From NCBI GenBank assembly GCA_902518395.1, contig CABYFX010000005.1, positions 1 through 47,077 on the forward strand: a DNA stretch of 47,077 bases, given 5' to 3'. Positions within the stretch are counted from its first letter, which is position 1. Each line of letters opens with the position of its first letter. The position numbers were made by a program, and so were the translations under genes. Below, piece by piece: positions 9,002 to 16,003 of this stretch. This stretch comes from an uncultured Pelagibacteraceae bacterium (GTDB lineage: Bacteria > Pseudomonadota > Alphaproteobacteria > Pelagibacterales > Pelagibacteraceae). A model generated the notes under the pieces. It was not told the DNA's origin and did not search any database. It saw only the letters and a list, made by a program, of their open reading frames with translations.

Positions 9002-10621
9002 ATGTCCAGAGAAGTGATGGAATACGATGTTGTAATCGTAGGTGGCGGGCCATCGGGACTTTCAACTGCAATAAAATTAAAGCAGTTAAATCCAGATATT
9101 AATGTCTGCCTTTTAGAAAAAGCATCTGAAATAGGTGCACATATTTTATCCGGGAACGTGTTTGAAACACGAGCCTTAGATGAACTATTGCCAAATTGGA
9201 AAGATCTTAATCCACCAATTAAAACTAAAGTTAATAAAGAAAAGTTTCTATTTCTAGGTAAGACAAAAAAAATAAGTTGGCCAACTTGGTTATTACCTAA
9301 AGTGCAACAAAATCATAATAATTATATTATTAGTCTTGCTAATTTATGTAGATGGTTAGCAGAGCAAGCTGAAAGTCTTGGAGTTGAAATATTCCCAGGT
9401 TTTCCTGCAAGTGAAGTTTTATATAATGACGATGGTTCTGTTAAGGGTGTTGCAACTCAAGATATGGGTTTAGATAAAGAAGGAAATAAAAAAGACGGTT
9501 ATGAACCGGGAATGGAACTTCATGCAAAAGTTACAGTTTTTGCTGAAGGGTGTAGAGGACATTTAGGAAAAGAATTAATCAAAAAATTTGATTTAGACAA
9601 AGGAAAAGATCCTCAACAGTATGGAATTGGATTTAAAGAAATTTGGGAATTAAAAGAAGAAAATCACGACGAAGGTCTAGTGATGCATACAGCAGGCTGG
9701 CCATTAGATAATAGCACCTACGGGGGAAGTTTTGTTTATCATGCGGAAAATAAACAAATTTTTTTAGGATATGTCATCGGTCTTGATTATAAAAATCCTC
9801 ATCTTTCACCATTTGATGAATTTCAAAAATTTAAAACTCATCCTGCGATCAAATCAATATTAGAAGGTGGTAAAAGAATATCATTTGGAGCAAGAGCACT
9901 TATAGAAGGAGGTTTTCAAAGTCTACCCAAGATGTTTATGCCAGGTGCTTTATTAGTTGGTTGTGATGCTGGTACATTAAACATGCCAAAAATTAAAGGA
10001 TCACATACTGCAATGAAAAGTGGAATGATTGCAGCGGAAACCATTATTGATCACATAAAATCAAGCAAAGAATTATCTATTTATGAGGAAAAATTCAAAA
10101 AAAGTTGGGTTTATAAAGAGCTATATGAGGCTAGAAATGTTAAACCTAGCTTTAACTGGGGTTTAATTCTTGGAATAATATTTACAGGGATTGATCAAAT
10201 TTTATTTAAAGGAAGATTGCCATTTACACTTAGACATAAACATGCTGATCACGAAACTTTAAAACCAGCAAGTGAAATGCCAAAAATAGATTATCCAAAA
10301 CCAGATAATGTTATTACATTTGACAAAACAAGTTCAGTTTATCTAACAGGAACTAATCATGCTGAAAATCAACCAGTACATCTTCAACTTAAAGATAAAG
10401 ATTTACCAATAAAATATACTTTAGGTAAATACGATGAGCCTGCGCAAAGATACTGCCCAGTTGGAGTTTATGAGGTTCAAAGAGAAAATGATGTTGAGAA
10501 ATTTGTGATTAATTCTCAAAATTGTATTCATTGTAAAACTTGCGATATAAAAGAGCCGTCACAAAATATTACATGGGTTACTCCAGAGGGTGGGGGTGGA
10601 CCTAAGTACGGAAATATGTAG
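9002..10621 (+). CDS. Electron transfer flavoprotein-ubiquinone oxidoreductase
   Basis: A 539-residue protein close to the usual length of ETF-QO (about 550). It opens with a Rossmann FAD motif (VVIVGGGPSGLSTAIKLKQL) and carries the quinone-binding and membrane-surface region in its middle. Near the C-terminus are the four cysteines of a [4Fe-4S] cluster (RYCPVGVYE, then NCIHCKTCDIK), ending in GGGGPKYGNM. It takes electrons from ETF and reduces ubiquinone at the inner membrane. It is the last gene of the dehydrogenase-etfB-etfA block and ends exactly where the minus-strand DUF2237 gene ends, with no spacer. Confidence 0.96.
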   Translation: MSREVMEYDVVIVGGGPSGLSTAIKLKQLNPDINVCLLEKASEIGAHILSGNVFETRALDELLPNWKDLNPPIKTKVNKEKFLFLGKTKKISWPTWLLPKVQQNHNNYIISLANLCRWLAEQAESLGVEIFPGFPASEVLYNDDGSVKGVATQDMGLDKEGNKKDGYEPGMELHAKVTVFAEGCRGHLGKELIKKFDLDKGKDPQQYGIGFKEIWELKEENHDEGLVMHTAGWPLDNSTYGGSFVYHAENKQIFLGYVIGLDYKNPHLSPFDEFQKFKTHPAIKSILEGGKRISFGARALIEGGFQSLPKMFMPGALLVGCDAGTLNMPKIKGSHTAMKSGMIAAETIIDHIKSSKELSIYEEKFKKSWVYKELYEARNVKPSFNWGLILGIIFTGIDQILFKGRLPFTLRHKHADHETLKPASEMPKIDYPKPDNVITFDKTSSVYLTGTNHAENQPVHLQLKDKDLPIKYTLGKYDEPAQRYCPVGVYEVQRENDVEKFVINSQNCIHCKTCDIKEPSQNITWVTPEGGGGPKYGNM

Positions 10622-10996
10622 TTAAGAAAGATCTATTGCAAATTTTTTTAAAGTTTCAATTGGCACTAACTTTAAAGTATTAACGTGAGTTTTTTTTAAA
10701 TAAATAGAGCATCCAATTCCTGCTTCTAAAGCTCTTACAACCCAACTGGCACATACGCACCAGTTATCTCCATCAACTAATCCAGGAAAACCAAATTCAG
10801 GGTGAGGTGTTATTAAATCGTTACCAGCCTCTTTGCACCATTCTAAAAATTCATCGTTAACTTTTACACAAACTGTATGTAAACCACGATCGTTTTCATC
10901 AGTGTTACAACAACCGTCTCTAAACCAACCAGTTAATGGATTTTTAGAACACTCTTCAAGATCTTCTCCAAGAACATTTTTTTGAGCCTCACTCAT
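10622..10996 (-). CDS. DUF2237 family protein
   Basis: A 124-residue protein with the family's cysteine-rich pattern: NVLGEDLEECSKNPLTGWFRDGCC, then GLHTVCVKV, and the conserved DGDNWCVCASWVVRALEAG. Function is unknown. The conserved cysteines suggest a metal or redox site, but that is inference. Its start overlaps the hisI stop by one base, so the two minus-strand genes are co-translated. Its stop abuts the ETF-QO stop on the other strand with no spacer, leaving no room for a classical terminator. Confidence 0.85.
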   Translation of the reverse strand: MSEAQKNVLGEDLEECSKNPLTGWFRDGCCNTDENDRGLHTVCVKVNDEFLEWCKEAGNDLITPHPEFGFPGLVDGDNWCVCASWVVRALEAGIGCSIYLKKTHVNTLKLVPIETLKKFAIDLS

Positions 10997-11463
10997 TAAA
11001 TTTTAGTGGGATTAGGTTGTCCTTTATAGACAACTTCTGGATCAAATTTTTTCTTTTCTTCTTCAAATTTCATTTCTACTTTACGTCCATTTTCAATTTT
11101 ACCTGTAGGTACTGATCTATAAAAACATGATCTGTAACCAACATGACAACTTGCACCATCACCAATATCTACAGTAATCCAAAGTGCATCTTGATCATCA
11201 TCAATTCTTATTTCTTTAACTTTCTGAGTAAAACCACTAGTTTTTCCTTTATGCCAAATCTCTTTTCTAGACCTGCTCCAATAGTGAGCTTCTTTTGTTT
11301 CTATAGTTAATTTTAAAGCTTCAACATTCATATAACCGTGCATGAGAATCTCTTTGGTCTCGGCACATGTTGTAATTACAGGGATTAAACCATCATTATC
11401 GAATTTTGGAGATAATAAGTTACCTTCCTCTATATCAGCGACATTTTCTCTTTTTTTAAACAT
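10996..11463 (-). CDS. hisI: Phosphoribosyl-AMP cyclohydrolase
   Basis: A 155-residue stand-alone HisI. It opens the adenine ring of phosphoribosyl-AMP in histidine biosynthesis. The family core is visible: VLMHGYMN-like ILMHGYMNVEAL, EAHYWSRSRKEIWHKG, the magnesium-binding aspartates around residues 89-91, and the zinc cysteines Cys106 and Cys113 in GDGASCHVGYRSCFYRS. There is no fused HisE domain. No other his gene is in the window. It is divergently transcribed from folE across an 80-base gap. Confidence 0.93.
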   Translation of the reverse strand: MFKKRENVADIEEGNLLSPKFDNDGLIPVITTCAETKEILMHGYMNVEALKLTIETKEAHYWSRSRKEIWHKGKTSGFTQKVKEIRIDDDQDALWITVDIGDGASCHVGYRSCFYRSVPTGKIENGRKVEMKFEEEKKKFDPEVVYKGQPNPTKI

Positions 11464-11543
11464 ATATAAGTCGCAATATCTAACATATTACTGAATATAT
11501 TAAATATTTTAAATTTAAGGATTTATATATATAAAAACCCATC
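11464..11543. promoter_or_regulatory. Divergent promoter region between hisI and folE
   Basis: An 80-base, very AT-rich gap separates the starts of hisI (minus) and folE (plus), so promoters for both directions must lie here or inside the gene starts. It contains several TATA-like runs, for example around 11520-11535, but I could not choose a clear -35/-10 pair or a regulator site. Confidence 0.45.
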
Positions 11544-12146
11544 ATGAAATTAGTAAAAAACGAAAATAACAAAAATACTGAGATTGTAACAGACGAAGAG
11601 GCGCGTGAAGCGTTTGTTAAAATCTTAAAATGGCTAGGTGAAGATCCATCTAGAGAAGGTTTATTAGAAACTCCAAAAAGGGTTACGAAAGCATTCAAAG
11701 AGTACTTTAAAGGTTACAAAGAAGATCCTAAAGAAATTTTAAGCAAAACTTTTGGGGATGTTGAAGGCTACAGCGATATGGTAGTTCAAAAAAATATTTC
11801 TGTACAAAGTCACTGCGAACATCATATGGCACCTATTATTGGAATCGCACATGTTGCTTATATTCCAAATGAGAGAGTAGTTGGACTCAGCAAAATTGCA
11901 AGAGTTGTGGAGGTATTTTCAAAAAGACTTCAAACACAGGAAAGATTAACAGTTCAAATCGCAAATACATTAATGGAATCATTAGATGCAAAAGGCGTTG
12001 CAGTAACAATTGACTCAACTCACCAGTGTATGACTATGCGAGGTATTAAAAAAGAACAAGCTACAACTGTTACTAATTTTTATTTAGGTCAGTTTAAAGA
12101 TGATCTTAGTTATCAGAATAGATATTTGCGATTTATTGCAAAATAG
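11544..12146 (+). CDS. folE: GTP cyclohydrolase I
   Basis: A 200-residue FolE. It converts GTP to dihydroneopterin triphosphate, the first step of tetrahydrofolate synthesis. Zinc ligands Cys91 and His94 (in SVQSHCEHHMAPIIG) and Cys162 (in STHQCMTMRGI) are present, as is the GLSKIARVVEVFSKRLQTQE segment. Family length is about 200-220. Folate supply fits a genome with tetrahydrofolate-coupled demethylases, although housekeeping alone explains it. acuI follows after 13 bases. Confidence 0.96.
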   Translation: MKLVKNENNKNTEIVTDEEAREAFVKILKWLGEDPSREGLLETPKRVTKAFKEYFKGYKEDPKEILSKTFGDVEGYSDMVVQKNISVQSHCEHHMAPIIGIAHVAYIPNERVVGLSKIARVVEVFSKRLQTQERLTVQIANTLMESLDAKGVAVTIDSTHQCMTMRGIKKEQATTVTNFYLGQFKDDLSYQNRYLRFIAK

Positions 12147-12159
12147 AGTTTAATTATAC

Positions 12160-13164
12160 ATGCCTGAAACTTTCAAAGCTCTGGTCGTAAACCAGGATGG
12201 TGAAAATTTTTCTCGAGAATTTAAAGAACTTAATTTTGATTTTTTAAAAGAGGGTGAAGTTTTAGTTAAAATACAATACTCTGACTTAAATTATAAAGAT
12301 GCTTTAATTTTAAAAGATGGTGCAAAATTAGTAAAAGAGTTTCCAAGAATTCCTGGAATTGATTTTTCAGGTACAGTAGCAGAAAGCAAATCAGAAGAAT
12401 TTAAAGAAGGTGATGAGGTAATACTTACTGGTTGCAGAGTTGGAGAATTATTTCATGGAGGTTTCTCACAATATGCAAGAGTTAAAAAAGAGTTTCTTAT
12501 AAAGAAACCTTCAGGCATTGATTTAAAGCAAGCAATGATGATGGGTACAGCAGGTTTTACTGCTATGTTATGTGCCTTTGCTGTAAAAGCAAAAGAAGAA
12601 TTATTACTTCAAAGTAAAGTTAACGATGTTCTTGTAACAGGCTCAACAGGTGGAGTAGGGATGGTTGCTGTAAATATTTTATCTAAAATGGGATGCAATG
12701 TAACCGCAATCACCGGTAAACCTGAAAAAGCTGAGTATTTAAAGGAATTAGGAGCAAAAACTGTTTTAGATCGTAAAGAATTTGAAGGCGAGCCAAGATT
12801 AATTGGCAAAGGTACTTGGGATGGTGTTGTTGATACTGTAGGAGGAAATATACTGGCAAATGCAATTTCACAAACCAGACTTAAAGGAATTGTTGCAGTA
12901 TGTGGAAACGCAAGTGGAACTAACAAATTAAATACATCTGTTGTTCCTTTTTATATCAGAGCTGTAAAACTATGGGGCGTAGATTCAGTTAATGTAAGCA
13001 ACAAAAGAAAAGAATTTGTTTGGGGCGAAGTACCAAATTTAATAGATTTTAGTATTATTGAAAAATCAATTAAAACAGTTGGGCTTGAGGAACTTTTGAA
13101 TGTATTTCCGGAAATGCTTGAAGGAAAATTAAAAAATAAAATTCTAGTGGATGTAAACAAATAA
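12160..13164 (+). CDS. acuI: Acryloyl-CoA reductase / YhdH-family quinone oxidoreductase
   Basis: A 334-residue medium-chain dehydrogenase/reductase of the YhdH/AcuI branch. YSDLNYKDALILKDGAKLV, FPRIPGIDFSGTV and the NADPH loop VLVTGSTGGVGMVAVNIL are characteristic, and the zinc-binding residues of alcohol dehydrogenases are absent. AcuI reduces toxic acryloyl-CoA, which forms from DMSP or acrylate, to propionyl-CoA using NADPH. No DMSP lyase or acyl-CoA ligase is in view, so the link to DMSP comes from family knowledge only. The stop overlaps the LysR start by one base, suggesting co-expression with its possible regulator. Confidence 0.85.
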   Translation: MPETFKALVVNQDGENFSREFKELNFDFLKEGEVLVKIQYSDLNYKDALILKDGAKLVKEFPRIPGIDFSGTVAESKSEEFKEGDEVILTGCRVGELFHGGFSQYARVKKEFLIKKPSGIDLKQAMMMGTAGFTAMLCAFAVKAKEELLLQSKVNDVLVTGSTGGVGMVAVNILSKMGCNVTAITGKPEKAEYLKELGAKTVLDRKEFEGEPRLIGKGTWDGVVDTVGGNILANAISQTRLKGIVAVCGNASGTNKLNTSVVPFYIRAVKLWGVDSVNVSNKRKEFVWGEVPNLIDFSIIEKSIKTVGLEELLNVFPEMLEGKLKNKILVDVNK

Positions 13165-14054
13165 TGGATTGGGATAAATTAAAAATTTTTCACGCAGTTG
13201 CTGAAGCTGGTAGTTTCACAAGTGCGACTGTAATTCTTAATCTAAGCCAATCTGCAATAAGTAGACAAATTCAATCTTTAGAAGAAGATTTAAAAGTAAA
13301 GCTTTTCGAAAGACATGCAAGAGGGTTAACACTTACGGAAAATGGTGAATATGTTTATAAAACTGCACATGAAGTTATAAGTAAACTTAAAGAGGTTGAA
13401 ACAACTTTAGGAGATCAAAAACATAAACCGACTGGAAAATTAACTATTACAACGGTTAGAAGTTTTGGAACTCATTGGTTAACACCAAGAATCCAAGAAT
13501 TTATGGAGTTAAATCCAGAAATCGAGGTAGAATTAATTTTTGATGATAAAGAGTTAGATTTAAGTACAAGACAAGCTGATATTGGAATATTTATGAGAAG
13601 GCCAAAACAGCTTAATTATATCCAAAGAAAATTGATGGATATTAATTATCATATTTATGGATCTACTAAATATTTTGAAAAATATGGGATGCCAAAAACC
13701 CTTAGTGATTTGAACAAACATAAGTTTATTTCATTTGGTAGAGGAGCTCCATCTCCAGTATTCAATCCTGATTGGGCATTAAAACTGGGCATGAAAGATA
13801 ACAAGAAAAGAAAAACTGTAATGAGAGTGAATAGTGTAATGGGTTTACTTTTAGCTGTTGAAAGTGGAGTAGGTCTTGCGGCACTTCCAGATTATATTGT
13901 ATCTTTATCAAACAATGTAATAAAAGTTCTACCAAAGGTTGAGGGACCAATTACCGAGGCTCACTTTGTTTTTCCAGAGTCTCTTAAAAATGTTGCTAGA
14001 GTAACCATCTTTAGGAATTTTCTTTATAGTAAAATCTCAGAATTTAAGTCCTAA
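13164..14054 (+). CDS. LysR-family transcriptional regulator
   Basis: A 296-residue LysR regulator of standard length. The N-terminal winged helix-turn-helix is clear (FHAVAEAGSFTSATVILNLSQSAISRQIQ, roughly residues 9-38), followed by the linker helix and a periplasmic-binding-like effector domain from about residue 90. It starts on the last base of acuI, an unusual same-strand arrangement for LysR genes, which often face their target. Candidate targets are acuI and its upstream genes. The effector is unknown. An iron promoter follows directly after it. Confidence 0.92.
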   Translation: MDWDKLKIFHAVAEAGSFTSATVILNLSQSAISRQIQSLEEDLKVKLFERHARGLTLTENGEYVYKTAHEVISKLKEVETTLGDQKHKPTGKLTITTVRSFGTHWLTPRIQEFMELNPEIEVELIFDDKELDLSTRQADIGIFMRRPKQLNYIQRKLMDINYHIYGSTKYFEKYGMPKTLSDLNKHKFISFGRGAPSPVFNPDWALKLGMKDNKKRKTVMRVNSVMGLLLAVESGVGLAALPDYIVSLSNNVIKVLPKVEGPITEAHFVFPESLKNVARVTIFRNFLYSKISEFKS

Positions 14055-14097
14055 AATATCAATAAAAATAAGCTTTTTGGTGCGGCAATATTGAGAT

Positions 14098-14128
14098 TGA
14101 TAATCATTATCATTGAGAATAATTCTCA
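14098..14128. promoter_or_regulatory. Tandem Fur-type operator (two perfect 15-bp palindromes)
   Basis: TGATAATCATTATCA (14098-14112) and TGAGAATAATTCTCA (14114-14128) are each perfect 7-1-7 inverted repeats, separated by a single T, with centres 16 bases apart. The first is exactly the 7-1-7 heptamer consensus described for Fur, and the second is a close variant. They lie just upstream of an iron(III) binding protein gene and overlap its probable -35 element, as expected for iron-dependent repression. The regulator could be Fur or another family member such as Irr; none is encoded in this window. Confidence 0.88.
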
Positions 14129-14141
14129 GAACCATTATAAA
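14113..14141 (+). promoter_or_regulatory. Probable sigma-70 promoter of the iron binding-protein gene
   Basis: TTGAGA (14113-14118) and TATAAA (14136-14141) are separated by 17 bases, the ideal spacing, and lie 31 bases upstream of the start codon at 14172. The -35 hexamer is inside the second Fur-like palindrome, so a bound repressor would block polymerase. An AGAGAGAG stretch just before the ATG provides a purine-rich ribosome-binding region. Confidence 0.7.
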
Positions 14142-14171
14142 AAAATAAACAATCAACATAGAGAGAGATAA

Positions 14172-15200
14172 ATGAAAAAAATAACAATTTCTTCACTAAT
14201 TTTATCCTTGTTTGTATCGACTTTCGCAATAGCAAATGAGGTAAATATCTTTAATGCAAGACATTATAAGGCCGACGCTGAGCTTTACGGAAAGTTTACA
14301 GCTGCAACTGGAATTAAAGTTAATTTAATTAACGGTAAATCTGGTGCATTAGAAAAAAGAATGATTGAAGAAGGTGCTGATTCAGCTGCTGATCTTTATA
14401 TAACAGCTGATGCTGGAAGATGTGGTGCTTTTCAAGCAAAAGGTATGACAGAATCTGGTTTAGTATCATCAACAATTAAATCACAAGTTCCAAAAAGTTT
14501 TAGAACAACTCACTGGGTTGGAGTAGCAAAAAGAGCTAGAATTATTTACTACTCTCCTGAAAGAGTTACAGGTGCTGAGTTATCTGGAATGACATATGAA
14601 GGTCTAGCTGATCCTAAATGGAAAGGTAGATTAGTAATTAGAGCATCAAGCAACATTTATAACAAATCACTTGTAGCCTCATTAGTAAAGAACAATGGAA
14701 AAAAAGCTACAGCTGAATGGGCAAAAGGTGTTGTTGCTAATATGGCAAGAGATCCAAAAGGAAATGATAGAGCACAAATCATGGCAGTAGCGGCTGGTGA
14801 GGCTGATATTGCAGTTGCTAATACGTATTACTTAGCATTGATGCTTTCAGGTAATAAAGGTCCAGAGCAACAAGAAGCTGCAAAAAAAGTTAAAGCCTTT
14901 TTCCCTAATCAAAATGACAGAGGAGCTCACATGAATATTAGTTGTGCTGCTTTAGTTAAAGGTGCTCCAAATAAAGCTAACGCAATTGCACTTGTTGATT
15001 TCCTATTATCAGCAGAATCTCAAGAACACTTTACAAATAATACATTTGAGTTTCCAATGATAAGTGGTGTTTCACCTAGTCCATTAGTAGTAAATAACTT
15101 GGGATTAGATTTTAAACAAGATCTAACAACAAGTGTTGCTAGTTATGGTAAAAAACAAGCAGATGCATTAGAAGTAATGACAGCTGCTGGTTGGAAATAA
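14172..15200 (+). CDS. Iron(III) ABC transporter substrate-binding protein (FutA/FbpA type)
   Basis: A 342-residue periplasmic protein with a signal peptide (residues 1 to about 21, ending STFAIA). The mature start VNIFNARHYKADAELY matches the FutA/FbpA opening NxYxxRHY. Iron-coordinating tyrosines are visible at Tyr126-Tyr127 (RIIYYSPERV) and Tyr219-Tyr220 (VANTYYLALM). It captures ferric iron in the periplasm. It is preceded by a strong Fur-type operator. The permease and ATPase are not adjacent: a small peptide gene, a terminator and a peroxiredoxin intervene before them. Confidence 0.93.
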   Translation: MKKITISSLILSLFVSTFAIANEVNIFNARHYKADAELYGKFTAATGIKVNLINGKSGALEKRMIEEGADSAADLYITADAGRCGAFQAKGMTESGLVSSTIKSQVPKSFRTTHWVGVAKRARIIYYSPERVTGAELSGMTYEGLADPKWKGRLVIRASSNIYNKSLVASLVKNNGKKATAEWAKGVVANMARDPKGNDRAQIMAVAAGEADIAVANTYYLALMLSGNKGPEQQEAAKKVKAFFPNQNDRGAHMNISCAALVKGAPNKANAIALVDFLLSAESQEHFTNNTFEFPMISGVSPSPLVVNNLGLDFKQDLTTSVASYGKKQADALEVMTAAGWK

Positions 15201-15223
15201 CATTGAAGAATAAAAAAAAATTT

Positions 15224-15373
15224 ATGTCTGATATTAATTTAAATAAATCAGCCCAGCCATGTAAACCATGTGCTGAGGAGTGTAAAAAAATTAATAAAAG
15301 AATAAATAATAGAAAAATCTCAGAGATAAGTACTAAAGATTTTCCGCACATTTCAAAAGTATTCAATATCTGA
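15224..15373 (+). CDS. Cysteine-rich 49-residue peptide of unknown function
   Basis: Read from the ATG at 15224, 23 bases after the iron binding-protein stop; an in-frame ATG at 15191 would overlap that gene. The peptide is hydrophilic and lysine-rich, with three cysteines in CKPCAEECKK (residues 15-24; spacing CxxCxxxC), and has no signal peptide or membrane segment. Such spacing could bind iron, zinc or an iron-sulfur cluster. It lies between the binding protein and a strong terminator, so it should share the iron-regulated transcript. No good ribosome-binding site is visible, which lowers confidence that it is translated. Confidence 0.5.
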   Translation: MSDINLNKSAQPCKPCAEECKKINKRINNRKISEISTKDFPHISKVFNI

Positions 15374-15383
15374 CTTTTCTTAA

Positions 15384-15418
15384 TAAAAGTGCCTATGTAT
15401 CCTTCGTAGGCACTTTTA
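15384..15418. terminator. Rho-independent terminator after the iron binding-protein unit
   Basis: A perfect 12-bp stem: TAAAAGTGCCTA (15384-15395) pairs with TAGGCACTTTTA (15407-15418) around an 11-base loop. It is the clearest GC-containing hairpin in the window. The T-run lies within the 3' arm and A-runs flank it, so it may work in both directions. It would end most transcripts from the Fur-controlled promoter before the peroxiredoxin and permease genes. Confidence 0.8.
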
Positions 15419-15440
15419 AAAAAACAAAAAAATTAATCAC

Positions 15441-15983
15441 ATGATTGGACTTCAAATACCTAAAGTAATTTTTAAAACAAGAGAAGGAGATAGTTCATCA
15501 TCCCTCAATGAATGTTCTATAGGTGGAATATGGGTCGATAAGTCTACTGATGATTATTTTAATGGAAAAAGAGTTATAATTTTTAGCCTCCCTGGTGCAT
15601 TTACGCCTACATGTTCCTCTCAACAGCTACCAGGTTTTGAGACTAATTATTTGAAGTTAAAAGAGCTTGGAATTGATGAAATATACTGCTGTTCAGTTAA
15701 CGACTCTTACACAATGAACGCATGGGCAGAAAAATTACAAATTAAAAATATCAAACTTATACCAGATGGTTCAGGACTTTTTACTAAATTTATGGGTATG
15801 CTAGTTTCCAAAGATCATAATGGATTTGGTCAAAGAAGTTGGAGATATATGGCCGTAATTAATAATGGAATTGTTGAAAAATGGTGGCAAGAACCTGGTA
15901 TAAATAATGATGGTTCAGATGATGATCCTTACATCGAGACAACTCCAGATAATTGTATTAAATACCTCTCAGAAAAAAAATAA
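15441..15983 (+). CDS. Peroxiredoxin (Prx5/AhpE-like)
   Basis: A 180-residue thiol peroxidase of the Prx5 group. The active-site motif PGAFTPTCSSQQLPGFE places the peroxidatic cysteine at Cys58, and the conserved arginine is in SWRYMAVI. It reduces hydroperoxides with thiol donors in the cytoplasm. It sits between the iron-binding-protein unit and the iron permease, an arrangement that would couple peroxide defence with iron import. It starts 22 bases after the terminator hairpin, so it needs its own promoter or read-through. Confidence 0.9.
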   Translation: MIGLQIPKVIFKTREGDSSSSLNECSIGGIWVDKSTDDYFNGKRVIIFSLPGAFTPTCSSQQLPGFETNYLKLKELGIDEIYCCSVNDSYTMNAWAEKLQIKNIKLIPDGSGLFTKFMGMLVSKDHNGFGQRSWRYMAVINNGIVEKWWQEPGINNDGSDDDPYIETTPDNCIKYLSEKK

Positions 15984-16003
15984 AAAAAATATTAGTTTTT
16001 AAA

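Noticed and set aside
12609..12926. A 105-codon open frame on the minus strand inside acuI
   Set aside because: It is fully antisense to a well-supported gene, its translation has no recognisable domain, and such shadows are common in AT-rich DNA.
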